The translations under genes were made by a program, and so were the position numbers. 64,000 bases of DNA from Aureispira anguillae (lineage in GTDB: Bacteria; Bacteroidota; Bacteroidia; Chitinophagales; Saprospiraceae): positions 1,829,501-1,893,500 of the forward strand of contig NZ_AP026867.1 of NCBI RefSeq assembly GCF_026000115.1, given 5' to 3'. Shown here piece after piece: positions 27,949-36,104 of the stretch. The notes beneath the pieces are model-generated. The model was not told the DNA's origin. It saw nothing but the letters and a program-made list of their open reading frames with translations, and did not search any database. Position 1 is the stretch's first letter. Each line of letters opens with the position of its first letter.

Positions 27949-29415
27949 ATGTTGCCTTATAAAAACCTTATCGTTATAAACCGAAAAAATGCACAAGCTA
28001 TTTACTTGCAAATAGCAGAGGCATTGGTGCAATTGATTCAGCAAGGAAAGTTAGCCGCAAGTACCAAATTGCCTGGATCAAGAGCCTTGAGTAAACTATT
28101 GGAAGTGCATAGAAATACGGTTACCACTGCTTATGAGGAGTTAGAAGCACAGGGTTGGGTAGAAATTCTTCCAAAGAGAGGTGTTTTTGTTCATGCTAAA
28201 ATACCCCTGCTAAAAAAACAAACATTAGGCAGGGCAGCGGATAAAACTACTGCTACCATTGGTTATTCACTGGAGCCTTTGGATTTTATTGATCCTGTTT
28301 GTGCGATGCCGCCACATCGTTTACAATTTAACGACGGTGTACCAGATGTACGTTTAGCTCCTTTGGCTTTATTAGGACGAGCCTATCGATCTGTCATACA
28401 GCGTTCTACTTTTCGAAAAGACTTAACTTATGGCAATCCATTAGGAGAACAAACATTAAGATTAGCCTTATTAGAACACCTCCAAAATACAAGGGGAATT
28501 GCAATGGAGTTAGATCATATCCTAATTTCTAGAGGGTCCGTTATGGGGATCTATATGGTTGCGCAGGCCTTGTTAAAAAAGGGAGATGTTGTTGTTGTTG
28601 GAAAATTAAATTATACAACGGGTAATATGATGTTTCAGCATTTGGGAGCAAGGTTGGAACGAATCAATGTAGATGAGCATGGGATTGTGGTAGATGAATT
28701 GGAAATATTATGCCAGCAAATGCCCGTTCGCATGGTTTATGTGGCTTCGCATCATCATCATCCTACAACGGTAACATTAAGTATTGATCGAAGACTTAAA
28801 TTGTTAGCCTTGGCAGAGGTGTATCATTTTGCGATTATAGAGGACGATTACGATTATGATTTTCATTATCAAAGAAATCCTATCTTACCATTGGCAAGCA
28901 TAGACCAATTGAAGCATGTGATTTATATTGGATCACTTAGTAAAGTAATTGCTCCTGCTTTTCGGGTTGGTTTTGTGGTTGCTCATCCCGATTTGATTCA
29001 GAAAATGGGAAACCTAAGAAGAATTATAGATCGGCAGGGTGACTTCCCACTAGAAAAGGCAATTGCTGAGTTATTCCATACAGGAGATATTCAACGACAT
29101 ATTCGAAAATCACTCTTCATTTACGAACAAAGAAGAAACCGATTGAGCGATTTGTTAAAGACCCATTTAGGCGACTGTGTTCAGTTTCAAAAACCTAAAG
29201 GAGGGATGGCAATTTGGACTATTTTTGATCCACAGATTGAACTTAAGAAAACAAGCCAGAAAGCATTAAAAAATGGTTTGTTCTTTTCGGACGGAGAGAG
29301 TTATACCGTTAACACTCCTCATTTAAAGGCAACTCGATTGGGGTTTGCTTCGTTGAGCTTAGAGGAATTGGAGGCTGCTGTTTTGATACTCAAAAAATCA
29401 ATTACAACAACGTAG
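27949..29415 (+). CDS. MocR/PdxR-type GntR-aminotransferase transcriptional regulator
   Basis: 488 residues from the ATG at 27949. A longer frame with TTG at 27877 exists, but it would run through the operator repeats, and the GntR winged helix starts right after 27949 (YKNLIVINRKNAQAIYLQIAEAL). The winged helix spans about 10-80 (LPGSRALSKLLEVHRNTVTTAYEELEAQGWVEI). The rest is a fold-type I aminotransferase-like domain with the PLP lysine at about K332 (YIGSLSKVIAPAFRVGF). MocR proteins sense PLP or its amino-compound adducts. Divergence from a pyridoxamine-oxidase-like gene suggests PdxR-like control of vitamin B6 metabolism. Its 3' end overlaps the convergent hemoglobin gene by 14 bp. Confidence 0.9.
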   Translation: MLPYKNLIVINRKNAQAIYLQIAEALVQLIQQGKLAASTKLPGSRALSKLLEVHRNTVTTAYEELEAQGWVEILPKRGVFVHAKIPLLKKQTLGRAADKTTATIGYSLEPLDFIDPVCAMPPHRLQFNDGVPDVRLAPLALLGRAYRSVIQRSTFRKDLTYGNPLGEQTLRLALLEHLQNTRGIAMELDHILISRGSVMGIYMVAQALLKKGDVVVVGKLNYTTGNMMFQHLGARLERINVDEHGIVVDELEILCQQMPVRMVYVASHHHHPTTVTLSIDRRLKLLALAEVYHFAIIEDDYDYDFHYQRNPILPLASIDQLKHVIYIGSLSKVIAPAFRVGFVVAHPDLIQKMGNLRRIIDRQGDFPLEKAIAELFHTGDIQRHIRKSLFIYEQRRNRLSDLLKTHLGDCVQFQKPKGGMAIWTIFDPQIELKKTSQKALKNGLFFSDGESYTVNTPHLKATRLGFASLSLEELEAAVLILKKSITTT

Positions 29416-29794
29416 TAGGACGATGTAATTTGACTTGTATAACCGTCGCAATAGATAAGGCTTTATTTTTGGCATTATTCGCTACTTTTCCCTCAAAAAG
29501 TTCATCAACTGTTGCTACAAAAAGAAACAGCCAACGTTCAAAATGTACTGCTTTAAGTGGGACTTTTTGGTGTAAGTCCAAATGTGTCTTTAAAACATTG
29601 TGTTTATAGCCATTGGGAGTTAATAAAATATTTTCCCAGAAATCAAACAAGCGAGGAAAGTGCTGTGTTAGATCAATTTGAGCAACAGTTGTAAAAATGA
29701 AACCAATTTGTTCATCCTGCAATGCCTTTTCGTAGAAGGTGCGAACGAGAAGCTCTATATCTGCTCGGTTTTGTATATCTTGTTTCATAGGCAA
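29402..29794 (-). CDS. Group III truncated hemoglobin
   Basis: 130 residues, the size of a trHbIII. The pattern LVRTFYEKALQDEQIGFIFTTVAQIDLTQHFPRLFDFWENILL, then GYKHNVLKTHLDLHQKVPL and HFERWLFLFVATVDELFEG, matches group III globins, with a heme-ligand histidine in the THLDLH region. Proposed roles in the family include handling of oxygen, nitric oxide or peroxide; the role here is not known. It overlaps the MocR-type gene tail to tail and ends a minus-strand run that starts with the enoyl-CoA hydratase. Confidence 0.85.
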   Translation of the reverse strand: MPMKQDIQNRADIELLVRTFYEKALQDEQIGFIFTTVAQIDLTQHFPRLFDFWENILLTPNGYKHNVLKTHLDLHQKVPLKAVHFERWLFLFVATVDELFEGKVANNAKNKALSIATVIQVKLHRPTTLL

Positions 29795-29798
29795 AATA

Positions 29799-30119
29799 TT
29801 ATTGAGGAACCTCTAATTCCATCCTCAGCAGATGGCTAGAAAAATTTTTTCCGAGGGTATCTACTCGCAAAGAACGAGAAGCGCCGCCATCCAAGGCTTC
29901 ATAGCAAACAAAATTGAGTGCCTCTAAAGCGTCCCACTCATAACGAATCACCTTTCCTTTGATAAGCGCCCCAAAGTGTGTTTTGACTTTTTCTGCGGTT
30001 AAATACTCTTTTAGCAGTTTGTAATTTTGAGGATTATTTGCCAAGACACCTATGTTACAAATGTCATTTTTGTCGCCAGAGCGAGCGGCAGCAATATCAA
30101 TGAGTCGTATTTTTTTCAT
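29799..30119 (-). CDS. AtuA-family C-terminal (ferredoxin-fold) domain protein
   Basis: 106 residues. KKIRLIDIAAARSGDKNDICNIGVLA at the start is the signature of the small domain that ends many AtuA-like proteins. Here it is a separate gene directly after the AtuA N-domain gene, 10 bp apart, so the two polypeptides likely work as one unit. I place it in acyclic terpene or branched acyl-CoA catabolism only by family; substrate unknown. Confidence 0.78.
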   Translation of the reverse strand: MKKIRLIDIAAARSGDKNDICNIGVLANNPQNYKLLKEYLTAEKVKTHFGALIKGKVIRYEWDALEALNFVCYEALDGGASRSLRVDTLGKNFSSHLLRMELEVPQ

Positions 30120-30129
30120 GTTATTAATA

Positions 30130-31521
30130 TTAATACAAGGTGATGGTAGGATTTACATAAGTTCTAGGAATAAGTGTTGGAAATAAGCCCAAACGCAATG
30201 AGGCTGCTTTTCCCCAATTCATACTTGCTGCCATACCAGGAGGGCCGTTTAACCCCAAACAAACAATGGATTGGATCAATAACTTGCCTACTTTTTTATC
30301 TTGATGTCTAAAGGCAATGCGTACTCCAATTTCATTCATCGTATCAATTAGCTCTTGGGGCAATGCAGGAGCGGCAGATTCGTGAATGCCATTAATACCT
30401 AGGTAATTAATGCGTAATTCATCGTATTGAAAGGGGAGGGTTGCCCAAGTTTCTTTAACTGCTTCAACAAATGCTTTTGCCTTTTCATAGGCATAGGGAT
30501 ACGAAAAATAAAAAAGCTGTTCGGTCATGTAACCTTCTAGCTGTCCAATACAAAGTTTTAGCATTTCGGGGCGAGGATTGCCTTTGGCATTTTCTACCCG
30601 TACTTGATTGGGAGCAAGCTCCGTTACTTTTATTTGGGTGAAATCGACGGTTACATCAGGCGTGATATAAGCCTGAGGGTTATGAATTTCATATACGAGT
30701 TGTTCTCGAATGGTATTACGGCTAACCTTACCGCCCTGTTGTTCTAGCTTGGTAATCACAGCACTTCCATCCTGTTCTACATGGGCAATAGGATAACCTA
30801 AGTGGCTAAATTTATAAGCTCGACCAAGCCATTCCGAATAAGCATTTCCTCCAGAAGCTTGCCCACCACATTCTAAAATATGCCCTACCATAATGCCATT
30901 GGCCAATTTATTTAAATCTTCGGAGGTCGTAGCGTCCAATTTCCAATCAAATTCATGGGCTAAAATACCAAGAGCCAAGCAAGGGTCTGCAACTCGTCCA
31001 GCCAAAATAATATCTGCACCCTGCGCCAAGGCATCTTTAATGCACTGCGCTCCAATATAAACATTGGCATGGGTCACTGGAAGGGGAGAGTCGGCATAAG
31101 GAAGCCCTGTATCGAGATTGAGCAAAGGCAAACCATCTGATTTGAAGCGTTCTAAGGCATCTAGCATATCATCTCCATCAATTGCTGCAATTTTAGCGGT
31201 TGTAATACCTTGTTGCGCCAAGATTGCTTTAACTTTTTTTGCGGCACTATGAGGGTTTAAGCCACCAGAATCGGTAACTACTTTTATGCCTTTAGCGAGG
31301 GTAATCGGAAAAAGTTTTGCAGCGTGAAACTCTATATCCCTAGCATAACCTAAGTTGGGATCTTTGAGTTTGTCTTTTTGCAAAATAGATAGGGTTAACT
31401 CTGCCAAGGCATCGTGCATCAAATAATCAGCAGCCCCTGCTTTGGCTACGGCAATTGCCCCCATAGGGCTATCTCCATAAAAGCCTTGGGTACCTGCGAT
31501 TCGAACGATCTTTTTTTTCAT
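30130..31521 (-). CDS. AtuA family protein (DUF1446), N-domain
   Basis: 463 residues. The family is recognised by its N-terminal RIAGTQGFYGDSPMGA, and by VVTDSGGLNPHSAAKKVKA, GADIILAGRVADPCLALGIL and GHILECGGQASGGNAYSEW. AtuA-type proteins are encoded with acyl-CoA carboxylase and hydratase genes in acyclic terpene and related branched-chain degradation; the biochemical role of AtuA is not established. Here it sits between an enoyl-CoA hydratase (20 bp upstream) and the separate C-terminal domain gene. No carboxylase gene is in the window. Confidence 0.85.
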   Translation of the reverse strand: MKKKIVRIAGTQGFYGDSPMGAIAVAKAGAADYLMHDALAELTLSILQKDKLKDPNLGYARDIEFHAAKLFPITLAKGIKVVTDSGGLNPHSAAKKVKAILAQQGITTAKIAAIDGDDMLDALERFKSDGLPLLNLDTGLPYADSPLPVTHANVYIGAQCIKDALAQGADIILAGRVADPCLALGILAHEFDWKLDATTSEDLNKLANGIMVGHILECGGQASGGNAYSEWLGRAYKFSHLGYPIAHVEQDGSAVITKLEQQGGKVSRNTIREQLVYEIHNPQAYITPDVTVDFTQIKVTELAPNQVRVENAKGNPRPEMLKLCIGQLEGYMTEQLFYFSYPYAYEKAKAFVEAVKETWATLPFQYDELRINYLGINGIHESAAPALPQELIDTMNEIGVRIAFRHQDKKVGKLLIQSIVCLGLNGPPGMAASMNWGKAASLRLGLFPTLIPRTYVNPTITLY

Positions 31522-31541
31522 GTTTAATATTTATATAACAA

Positions 31542-32366
31542 CTATTCTCCAGACCAATTGGGTAAGCGTTTTTCTTTGAATGCGTTAATTCCTTCCTTGG
31601 CATCTTTGGTTTGTATTAATTCCATCAGTCGTTGATGCAAGAATTTGTGTTGTTCTTGGCTAGGGATAGATTTCATTTCCTGAACGGTTTGCAGACCAAG
31701 ACGAATGGCCGTAGGCGAGTTTTGACAAATCGTATCTACTAAAACGTCAACCGTATGCTCCAAGTCTTGATCCAGCACTAAATGGGTCACAAGTCCTGCT
31801 TCATAAGCAGATTGAGCAGACCAACTCCCACCATGAATGCACCAATTCAGAGCCGTTCGCTCTGGCATAATGCGGAGTAAACTAGCCATAACCTGAAAGG
31901 GCCAGATGCCTCGCTTAACCTCTGATAAGGTAAAGGTACTAGATCCTACTGCAACAACATGAGTACAGCCTGCTAATAAAAGAAAACCACCTGCATAAAC
32001 AGGTTTAGCAACTTTGGCAATACAGGGTTTATGCAAATTATTAAAAAGATCCCCTAAAATAATTTTTTGGTTTTCAATCGGAATCGTTGAGCCCGAATGT
32101 TCGTCTTTTTGCCCCATAAACGTTTTTAAATCTGCCCCTGCACAAAAAATATTTCCTACTGCCCCCAAAGTAACGACCCAAATGTGGTTGTTGTGTTGCG
32201 CATAGGAAATCGCAAAAGCCAATTCTCTAAGGAGCACTTCATTTAAAGCGTTTTTTTGTTGAGGGCGGTTGAGGGTAATATGGAGGCTATGTGCTTTTTC
32301 TTCGAGGATTAAATAGGCAAAAGTCTGTTGGTGAATATCTTGGGTTTGTGCTGGAGTATAAATCAT
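31542..32366 (-). CDS. Enoyl-CoA hydratase/isomerase (crotonase) family protein
   Basis: 274 residues. Crotonase-fold signatures are ITLNRPQQKNALNEVLLRELAFAI (about 30-53), the oxyanion region GNIFCAGADLKTFMGQ (about 72-87) and KPVYAGGFLLLAGCTHVVAVGSSTFTLSEVKRGIWP. The position-3 glutamate of FTLSEVKRGIWP suggests hydratase-type chemistry, though methylglutaconyl-CoA hydratase or isomerase activity is equally possible. First gene of the minus-strand operon with the AtuA pair and the hemoglobin gene. Confidence 0.87.
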   Translation of the reverse strand: MIYTPAQTQDIHQQTFAYLILEEKAHSLHITLNRPQQKNALNEVLLRELAFAISYAQHNNHIWVVTLGAVGNIFCAGADLKTFMGQKDEHSGSTIPIENQKIILGDLFNNLHKPCIAKVAKPVYAGGFLLLAGCTHVVAVGSSTFTLSEVKRGIWPFQVMASLLRIMPERTALNWCIHGGSWSAQSAYEAGLVTHLVLDQDLEHTVDVLVDTICQNSPTAIRLGLQTVQEMKSIPSQEQHKFLHQRLMELIQTKDAKEGINAFKEKRLPNWSGE

Positions 32367-32399
32367 AGTATAAGCTTTTATATCATCTCATTACCCCGC

Positions 32400-32515
32400 T
32401 AGAAACCACGTAAAACCGAGCTTTGCGAACTCATGAGTGGGAACGAACCGACTTTAGAGCGCCCATAAGCGCTAGCACACTAGAACCTAGCAGCGTAGTA
32501 TTAATCATCTGTTAC
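32400..32515. repeat. Intergenic repeat, copy B
   Basis: 32441-32483 matches 946-988 at 36 of 43 positions, with the shared words AACGAACCGAC and CATAAGCGCTAGC. Just before it, GAGCTTTGCGAAC resembles words in the hairpin cluster near 18834. No gene overlaps. Supports a family of dispersed chromosomal repeats. Confidence 0.6.
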
Positions 32516-32616
32516 AAGATAGTTAAAAATAGCTATTCTACTAACAATTTTTAGATTCAATTGTTTGCAGTTTTATTAATGATTAAAAAGTTACCTCATT
32601 CAAAAAAAGTAAAGAT

Positions 32617-33150
32617 ATGAACAAGTTATTTGTGGGAATTACGCTATTGATTACGGTTGTTGTTTTAATTGCTTGCCAATCAAAAAGTAATGCTGTGCAT
32701 CAAGGAATGGAAGCAGCCATTGGTACTGTTGAGGCATTGGATTCTAATGGCGTTGGAAAAATTATAAAAACAGAAGAAGAGTGGAAAAAAGTGCTTAGTT
32801 CTGAACAATATCGTATTTTACGGGAGAAAGGAACAGAACGTGCTTTTACGGGAAAGTATTGGGACAACAAAGCGAAGGGCATCTATTCTTGTGCCGCTTG
32901 TCAATTGCCTTTGTTTGATGCGGAGACTAAATTTAAATCAGGAACAGGTTGGCCAAGCTTTTATCAGCCAATTGGAACACCAAACGTAACAGAACACAAG
33001 GATAACAGTTATGGTATGGTTCGAACAGAAGTAACTTGTGGTCGTTGTGATGGACATTTGGGGCATGTATTTGATGATGGACCAGCACCTACAGGTTTGC
33101 GGTATTGCATCAATTCTGAATCCTTGAGTTTTAAATCAAAAGGAAAGTAG
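32617..33150 (+). CDS. msrB: Peptide methionine-R-sulfoxide reductase MsrB, lipoprotein form
   Basis: 177 residues. A lipoprotein signal peptide ends in LIAC (Cys20), so the enzyme is membrane-anchored outside the cytoplasm rather than cytosolic. The SelR/MsrB domain (about 53-172) has the zinc CxxC pairs C92/C95 ([10 protein letters not shown]) and C141/C144 ([12 protein letters not shown]) and the catalytic cysteine C164 ([10 protein letters not shown]). It reduces methionine-R-sulfoxide in proteins. Exported MsrB needs an electron donor; two thioredoxin-fold exported proteins are encoded downstream, at 34568 and 39432. Confidence 0.94.
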   Translation: MNKLFVGITLLITVVVLIACQSKSNAVHQGMEAAIGTVEALDSNGVGKIIKTEEEWKKVLSSEQYRILREKGTERAFTGKYWDNKAKGIYSCAACQLPLFDAETKFKSGTGWPSFYQPIGTPNVTEHKDNSYGMVRTEVTCGRCDGHLGHVFDDGPAPTGLRYCINSESLSFKSKGK

Positions 33151-33252
33151 AGTTGATCTCTATTTATTATTACTACTGCGTGGTAGCTTATTGGGTAAAC
33201 TAAGAATCAAGTTTTTAAATACCAAATGATAGCCACCCAATCACTTATTCTA

Positions 33253-34455
33253 ATGCATTTATTACAACGACTAGTTATTTTTCTGATGTTAATACAATTC
33301 GCAACTGCCTGCAAAAATTTAAAAAAAATGTTGCCAGAGGGACCTGCTCTAACCGAAAAGGAGCGGCAAGAAACACTAGCACAGCCTAAGCACAACATTG
33401 ATTATAAAGGAGCCCCTTTGGTTCAATTTCCAATTTTACCCCTTCAAGTTTGGGCAGCTACTTATGAATTAGATCTTATTTTGGTGTCTCAGAATCCCGA
33501 TTGGAATATGCATGAATATGCCAAGTTAGAGACCCCAGATGGGGATTTGTGGGTTATGAAAGATGCAGAAGAGGGTTCTTTGGATCAATATATTGTTACG
33601 GATTTGGCAAACGTAGATGCTTGGCTTCCTGAATTGCCTGTTGTGCGGAAATCTTACCCTGTTAAAGTCGTAGACAATAGTACCAATAAAATGCTAGACA
33701 TGTCTTTTTCTTATGAAAATATAAAAGGGCAGAAGGTAGAAGCTTGGTATCAAGGTAAACGCCCAAAAACAGCGCTCAAAAAAAAGAATGGTTCTACAAT
33801 GGGACATTCGAGAAATCAGTTGTTGGTGGCTTTAGATTTACCTTATCGTGATTTTGGCAAAAAAGCGGGTATCTCTTACGATGGCAAACCATACAAAATG
33901 AATAAATTGCTGGGTTTGGTACCTTTTCAGATGGCCTTGACTCAAACGCAGGGAGGGGCAAGTTCTGGTGTCTTTGAGATGGCGGTAAGAGACGAAGGAA
34001 TTTTGACAACGGCTCATCCTGCTCAGGGAAAGCCTACCATTCAAGATTGGACGGTTCAGGTGCTTGATGACAAAACAATTGTGCAACAAAAAAATAATTT
34101 TAGGACATTGTGTTATGAGTTTGAGGGAACTGAAAGTCTGGCGTTAAAAGTGGCTTATGTGCAGCAATGGAATAAAAAAGAAAAGGGTGTCCGCTTAGAA
34201 TTTTCTCCTGCTTTGCCCGACTTAAGACGCCCCTTTGATGGAGCATATACCTCTACCTTTGTAATGGATATTGCAGGACAAAATAACAATGCAACAGGGA
34301 CGGTAACAGCCAGTTGGAAAGAAGGGAAAGCTCAGTTAATCGTTAACCCAACTCAGCCTTGGTGGGTTGTTGATCGTCCTATGAAAACAAGCATTGATTA
34401 TCAAGAAGGAAAAGCGTTAATTGAGATCGAAATGTTGCCAGATCCTACGAAATAG
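33253..34455 (+). CDS. Predicted lipoprotein, function unknown
   Basis: About 400 residues. Two starts are possible: ATG 33226 or ATG 33253. I take the second because it gives a compact signal (MHLLQRLVIFLMLIQFATAC) with lipobox FATAC. The mature part is a beta-rich globular protein with no motif I recognise; one segment (about 225-260) reads LGLVPFQMALTQTQGGASSGVFEM. It lies 75-100 bp after msrB in the same direction, possibly co-transcribed. Confidence 0.72.
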   Translation: MHLLQRLVIFLMLIQFATACKNLKKMLPEGPALTEKERQETLAQPKHNIDYKGAPLVQFPILPLQVWAATYELDLILVSQNPDWNMHEYAKLETPDGDLWVMKDAEEGSLDQYIVTDLANVDAWLPELPVVRKSYPVKVVDNSTNKMLDMSFSYENIKGQKVEAWYQGKRPKTALKKKNGSTMGHSRNQLLVALDLPYRDFGKKAGISYDGKPYKMNKLLGLVPFQMALTQTQGGASSGVFEMAVRDEGILTTAHPAQGKPTIQDWTVQVLDDKTIVQQKNNFRTLCYEFEGTESLALKVAYVQQWNKKEKGVRLEFSPALPDLRRPFDGAYTSTFVMDIAGQNNNATGTVTASWKEGKAQLIVNPTQPWWVVDRPMKTSIDYQEGKALIEIEMLPDPTK

Positions 34456-34567
34456 GCAATAGAATCTATTGTATCTGTTTTATATAAGTAAATTGATGTA
34501 ACGTTTGATAGACTTTGAGTTATAGATGTATAAAATGTTTATTTTTATAAAATATAAAGTCTCAACA

Positions 34568-35953
34568 ATGAAATATCTACGATTCTTTTTTTTGCTTATT
34601 GCTTTTTATTCTTGTACAACGCCAAAAAACAAAATTTCTTATACAATTTTATCAGGAACGATCAAAGCACCCACATCAGACTCCTTGTATTTGTATAGCC
34701 ACCTTAATGAGTTGGAACGGATTATTACTTTAGATAAAGAGCACCATTTTAGAGATACAATTACTGGGCTTGAAGGTTATTATTATTTGATACAGAACAA
34801 GAGGAAAGCGGTTGAAATTTTTCTAAAACCAGCCTTTGATTTGGATCTTGTTTATGACCCCGAAATGACAGAGAACGTTACTTTCAAAGGAAAAGGTGCT
34901 GTCGAAAACAATTACCTTCGATCCAAAGTTAAGATAGAACAAAAGCTGATTCAATCCTTGAATCAGGAAGAGGAGCGTGAAGAAAAAGTTGTAAGGCTTA
35001 GCAATGCTTTGGAAAATGGGCACATTAGCCACCTAAACGGAGTTAAAGATAATATAGATAAAGATTTTGAATATTTAGAAACTCAGAGAATAGATCTTTC
35101 AAAACGGTTAAGGTTAGCTAGCTTTAAAAAAAAGGCAATGTCGAAATCCAATTTAGCGATATCTGATAGCTTTTCAGACCCTTTTGAAGGAGTTGGACGT
35201 TTGTTGGAGAACGAAAAATTACTACTACTGCCGAATTACTTGCCCTATATTGTGAGTAACTATATTGCTCAGCACTATAAGTGTTGCTATAAAGGAGGAG
35301 ATTTGTATATCTGGTATATTCAAACAATGGACAGCTTAATTCAGCATCCTAAGATTAAGGACGAAGCGATTTTTTACTGGAAAAATATAATGTTCCCCTT
35401 TCTGGCAGATGTTGAAGAAAAGGAGGGGATAATTAAGGCGATTCAACCTATTTTATCTAATATAGAATACAAACAAAAATTAGAAGAGGAACTTAAAAAA
35501 TTAAAGAAAAACAGGAAAGGTGCTGTAGTTGAACCGTTTGAACTTTACGATGAAAATAACAATTTAATTTCTCTTCAAAGCCTGAGGGGGAAACTTGTAT
35601 ACATCGATATTTGGGCAACATGGTGTGGGCCTTGCAAAAAACAAATACCTCACTTAGAGCAGTTGCAAAAAAAATTTGAAGGACAGGACATTTACTTTGT
35701 AAGCATTAGTTACAACGACAATAAAAAGAAGTGGAAAAAAATGGTGACAGAGGAGAATATGGGAGGAATTCAATTGTTTGCTCCAGATAGCGAAATTCCT
35801 TTTCTGAAAAATTTAGCCATCAATGGAATCCCACGGTTTGTTTTACTTGATAAAGAAGGGAAAATCTTGGAGGCTAAAGCCAAGTCGCCTTCAAATCCAG
35901 AGATAATACCTTACTTAGAACAATATTTGAAAAGAGAGGGGACAAAAGAATGA
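34568..35953 (+). CDS. TlpA/ResA-like thioredoxin-fold lipoprotein
   Basis: 461 residues from ATG 34568; the upstream ATG 34526 would place 14 polar and aromatic residues before the signal. MKYLRFFFLLIAFYSC is a lipoprotein signal. The N-terminal part (to about 320) is a DUF4369-like beta region followed by helical coiled coil. The C-terminal thioredoxin domain (about 325-461) has the redox motif WCGPC (C353, C356), then PHLEQL and a cis-Pro-type IPRFVL. It probably acts as a reductase or cytochrome-maturation-type thiol protein in the cell envelope. A hairpin at 36033-36081 ends the transcript. Confidence 0.87.
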   Translation: MKYLRFFFLLIAFYSCTTPKNKISYTILSGTIKAPTSDSLYLYSHLNELERIITLDKEHHFRDTITGLEGYYYLIQNKRKAVEIFLKPAFDLDLVYDPEMTENVTFKGKGAVENNYLRSKVKIEQKLIQSLNQEEEREEKVVRLSNALENGHISHLNGVKDNIDKDFEYLETQRIDLSKRLRLASFKKKAMSKSNLAISDSFSDPFEGVGRLLENEKLLLLPNYLPYIVSNYIAQHYKCCYKGGDLYIWYIQTMDSLIQHPKIKDEAIFYWKNIMFPFLADVEEKEGIIKAIQPILSNIEYKQKLEEELKKLKKNRKGAVVEPFELYDENNNLISLQSLRGKLVYIDIWATWCGPCKKQIPHLEQLQKKFEGQDIYFVSISYNDNKKKWKKMVTEENMGGIQLFAPDSEIPFLKNLAINGIPRFVLLDKEGKILEAKAKSPSNPEIIPYLEQYLKREGTKE

Positions 35954-36032
35954 TGGTTATAATCATTTTTTTGAAAGAATACTTTAGAAGTACGGTAATT
36001 TTAAGGCGTTCAGCCGCACCAATAAAAGGTGG

Positions 36033-36081
36033 TGAAGCGATGAAAACAACTTCGTTATAATAATTTATTTTCATCGCTTCA
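36033..36081. terminator. Bidirectional hairpin between convergent genes
   Basis: A 14-bp perfect stem TGAAGCGATGAAAA (36033-36046) against 36068-36081, 21-base loop. The A/T end of the stem serves as the T-tract for either strand. It lies between the TlpA-like gene and the GloVer-repeat gene. Confidence 0.7.
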
Positions 36082-36104
36082 ACGTTATGTCAAATCAAAA
36101 CGCA

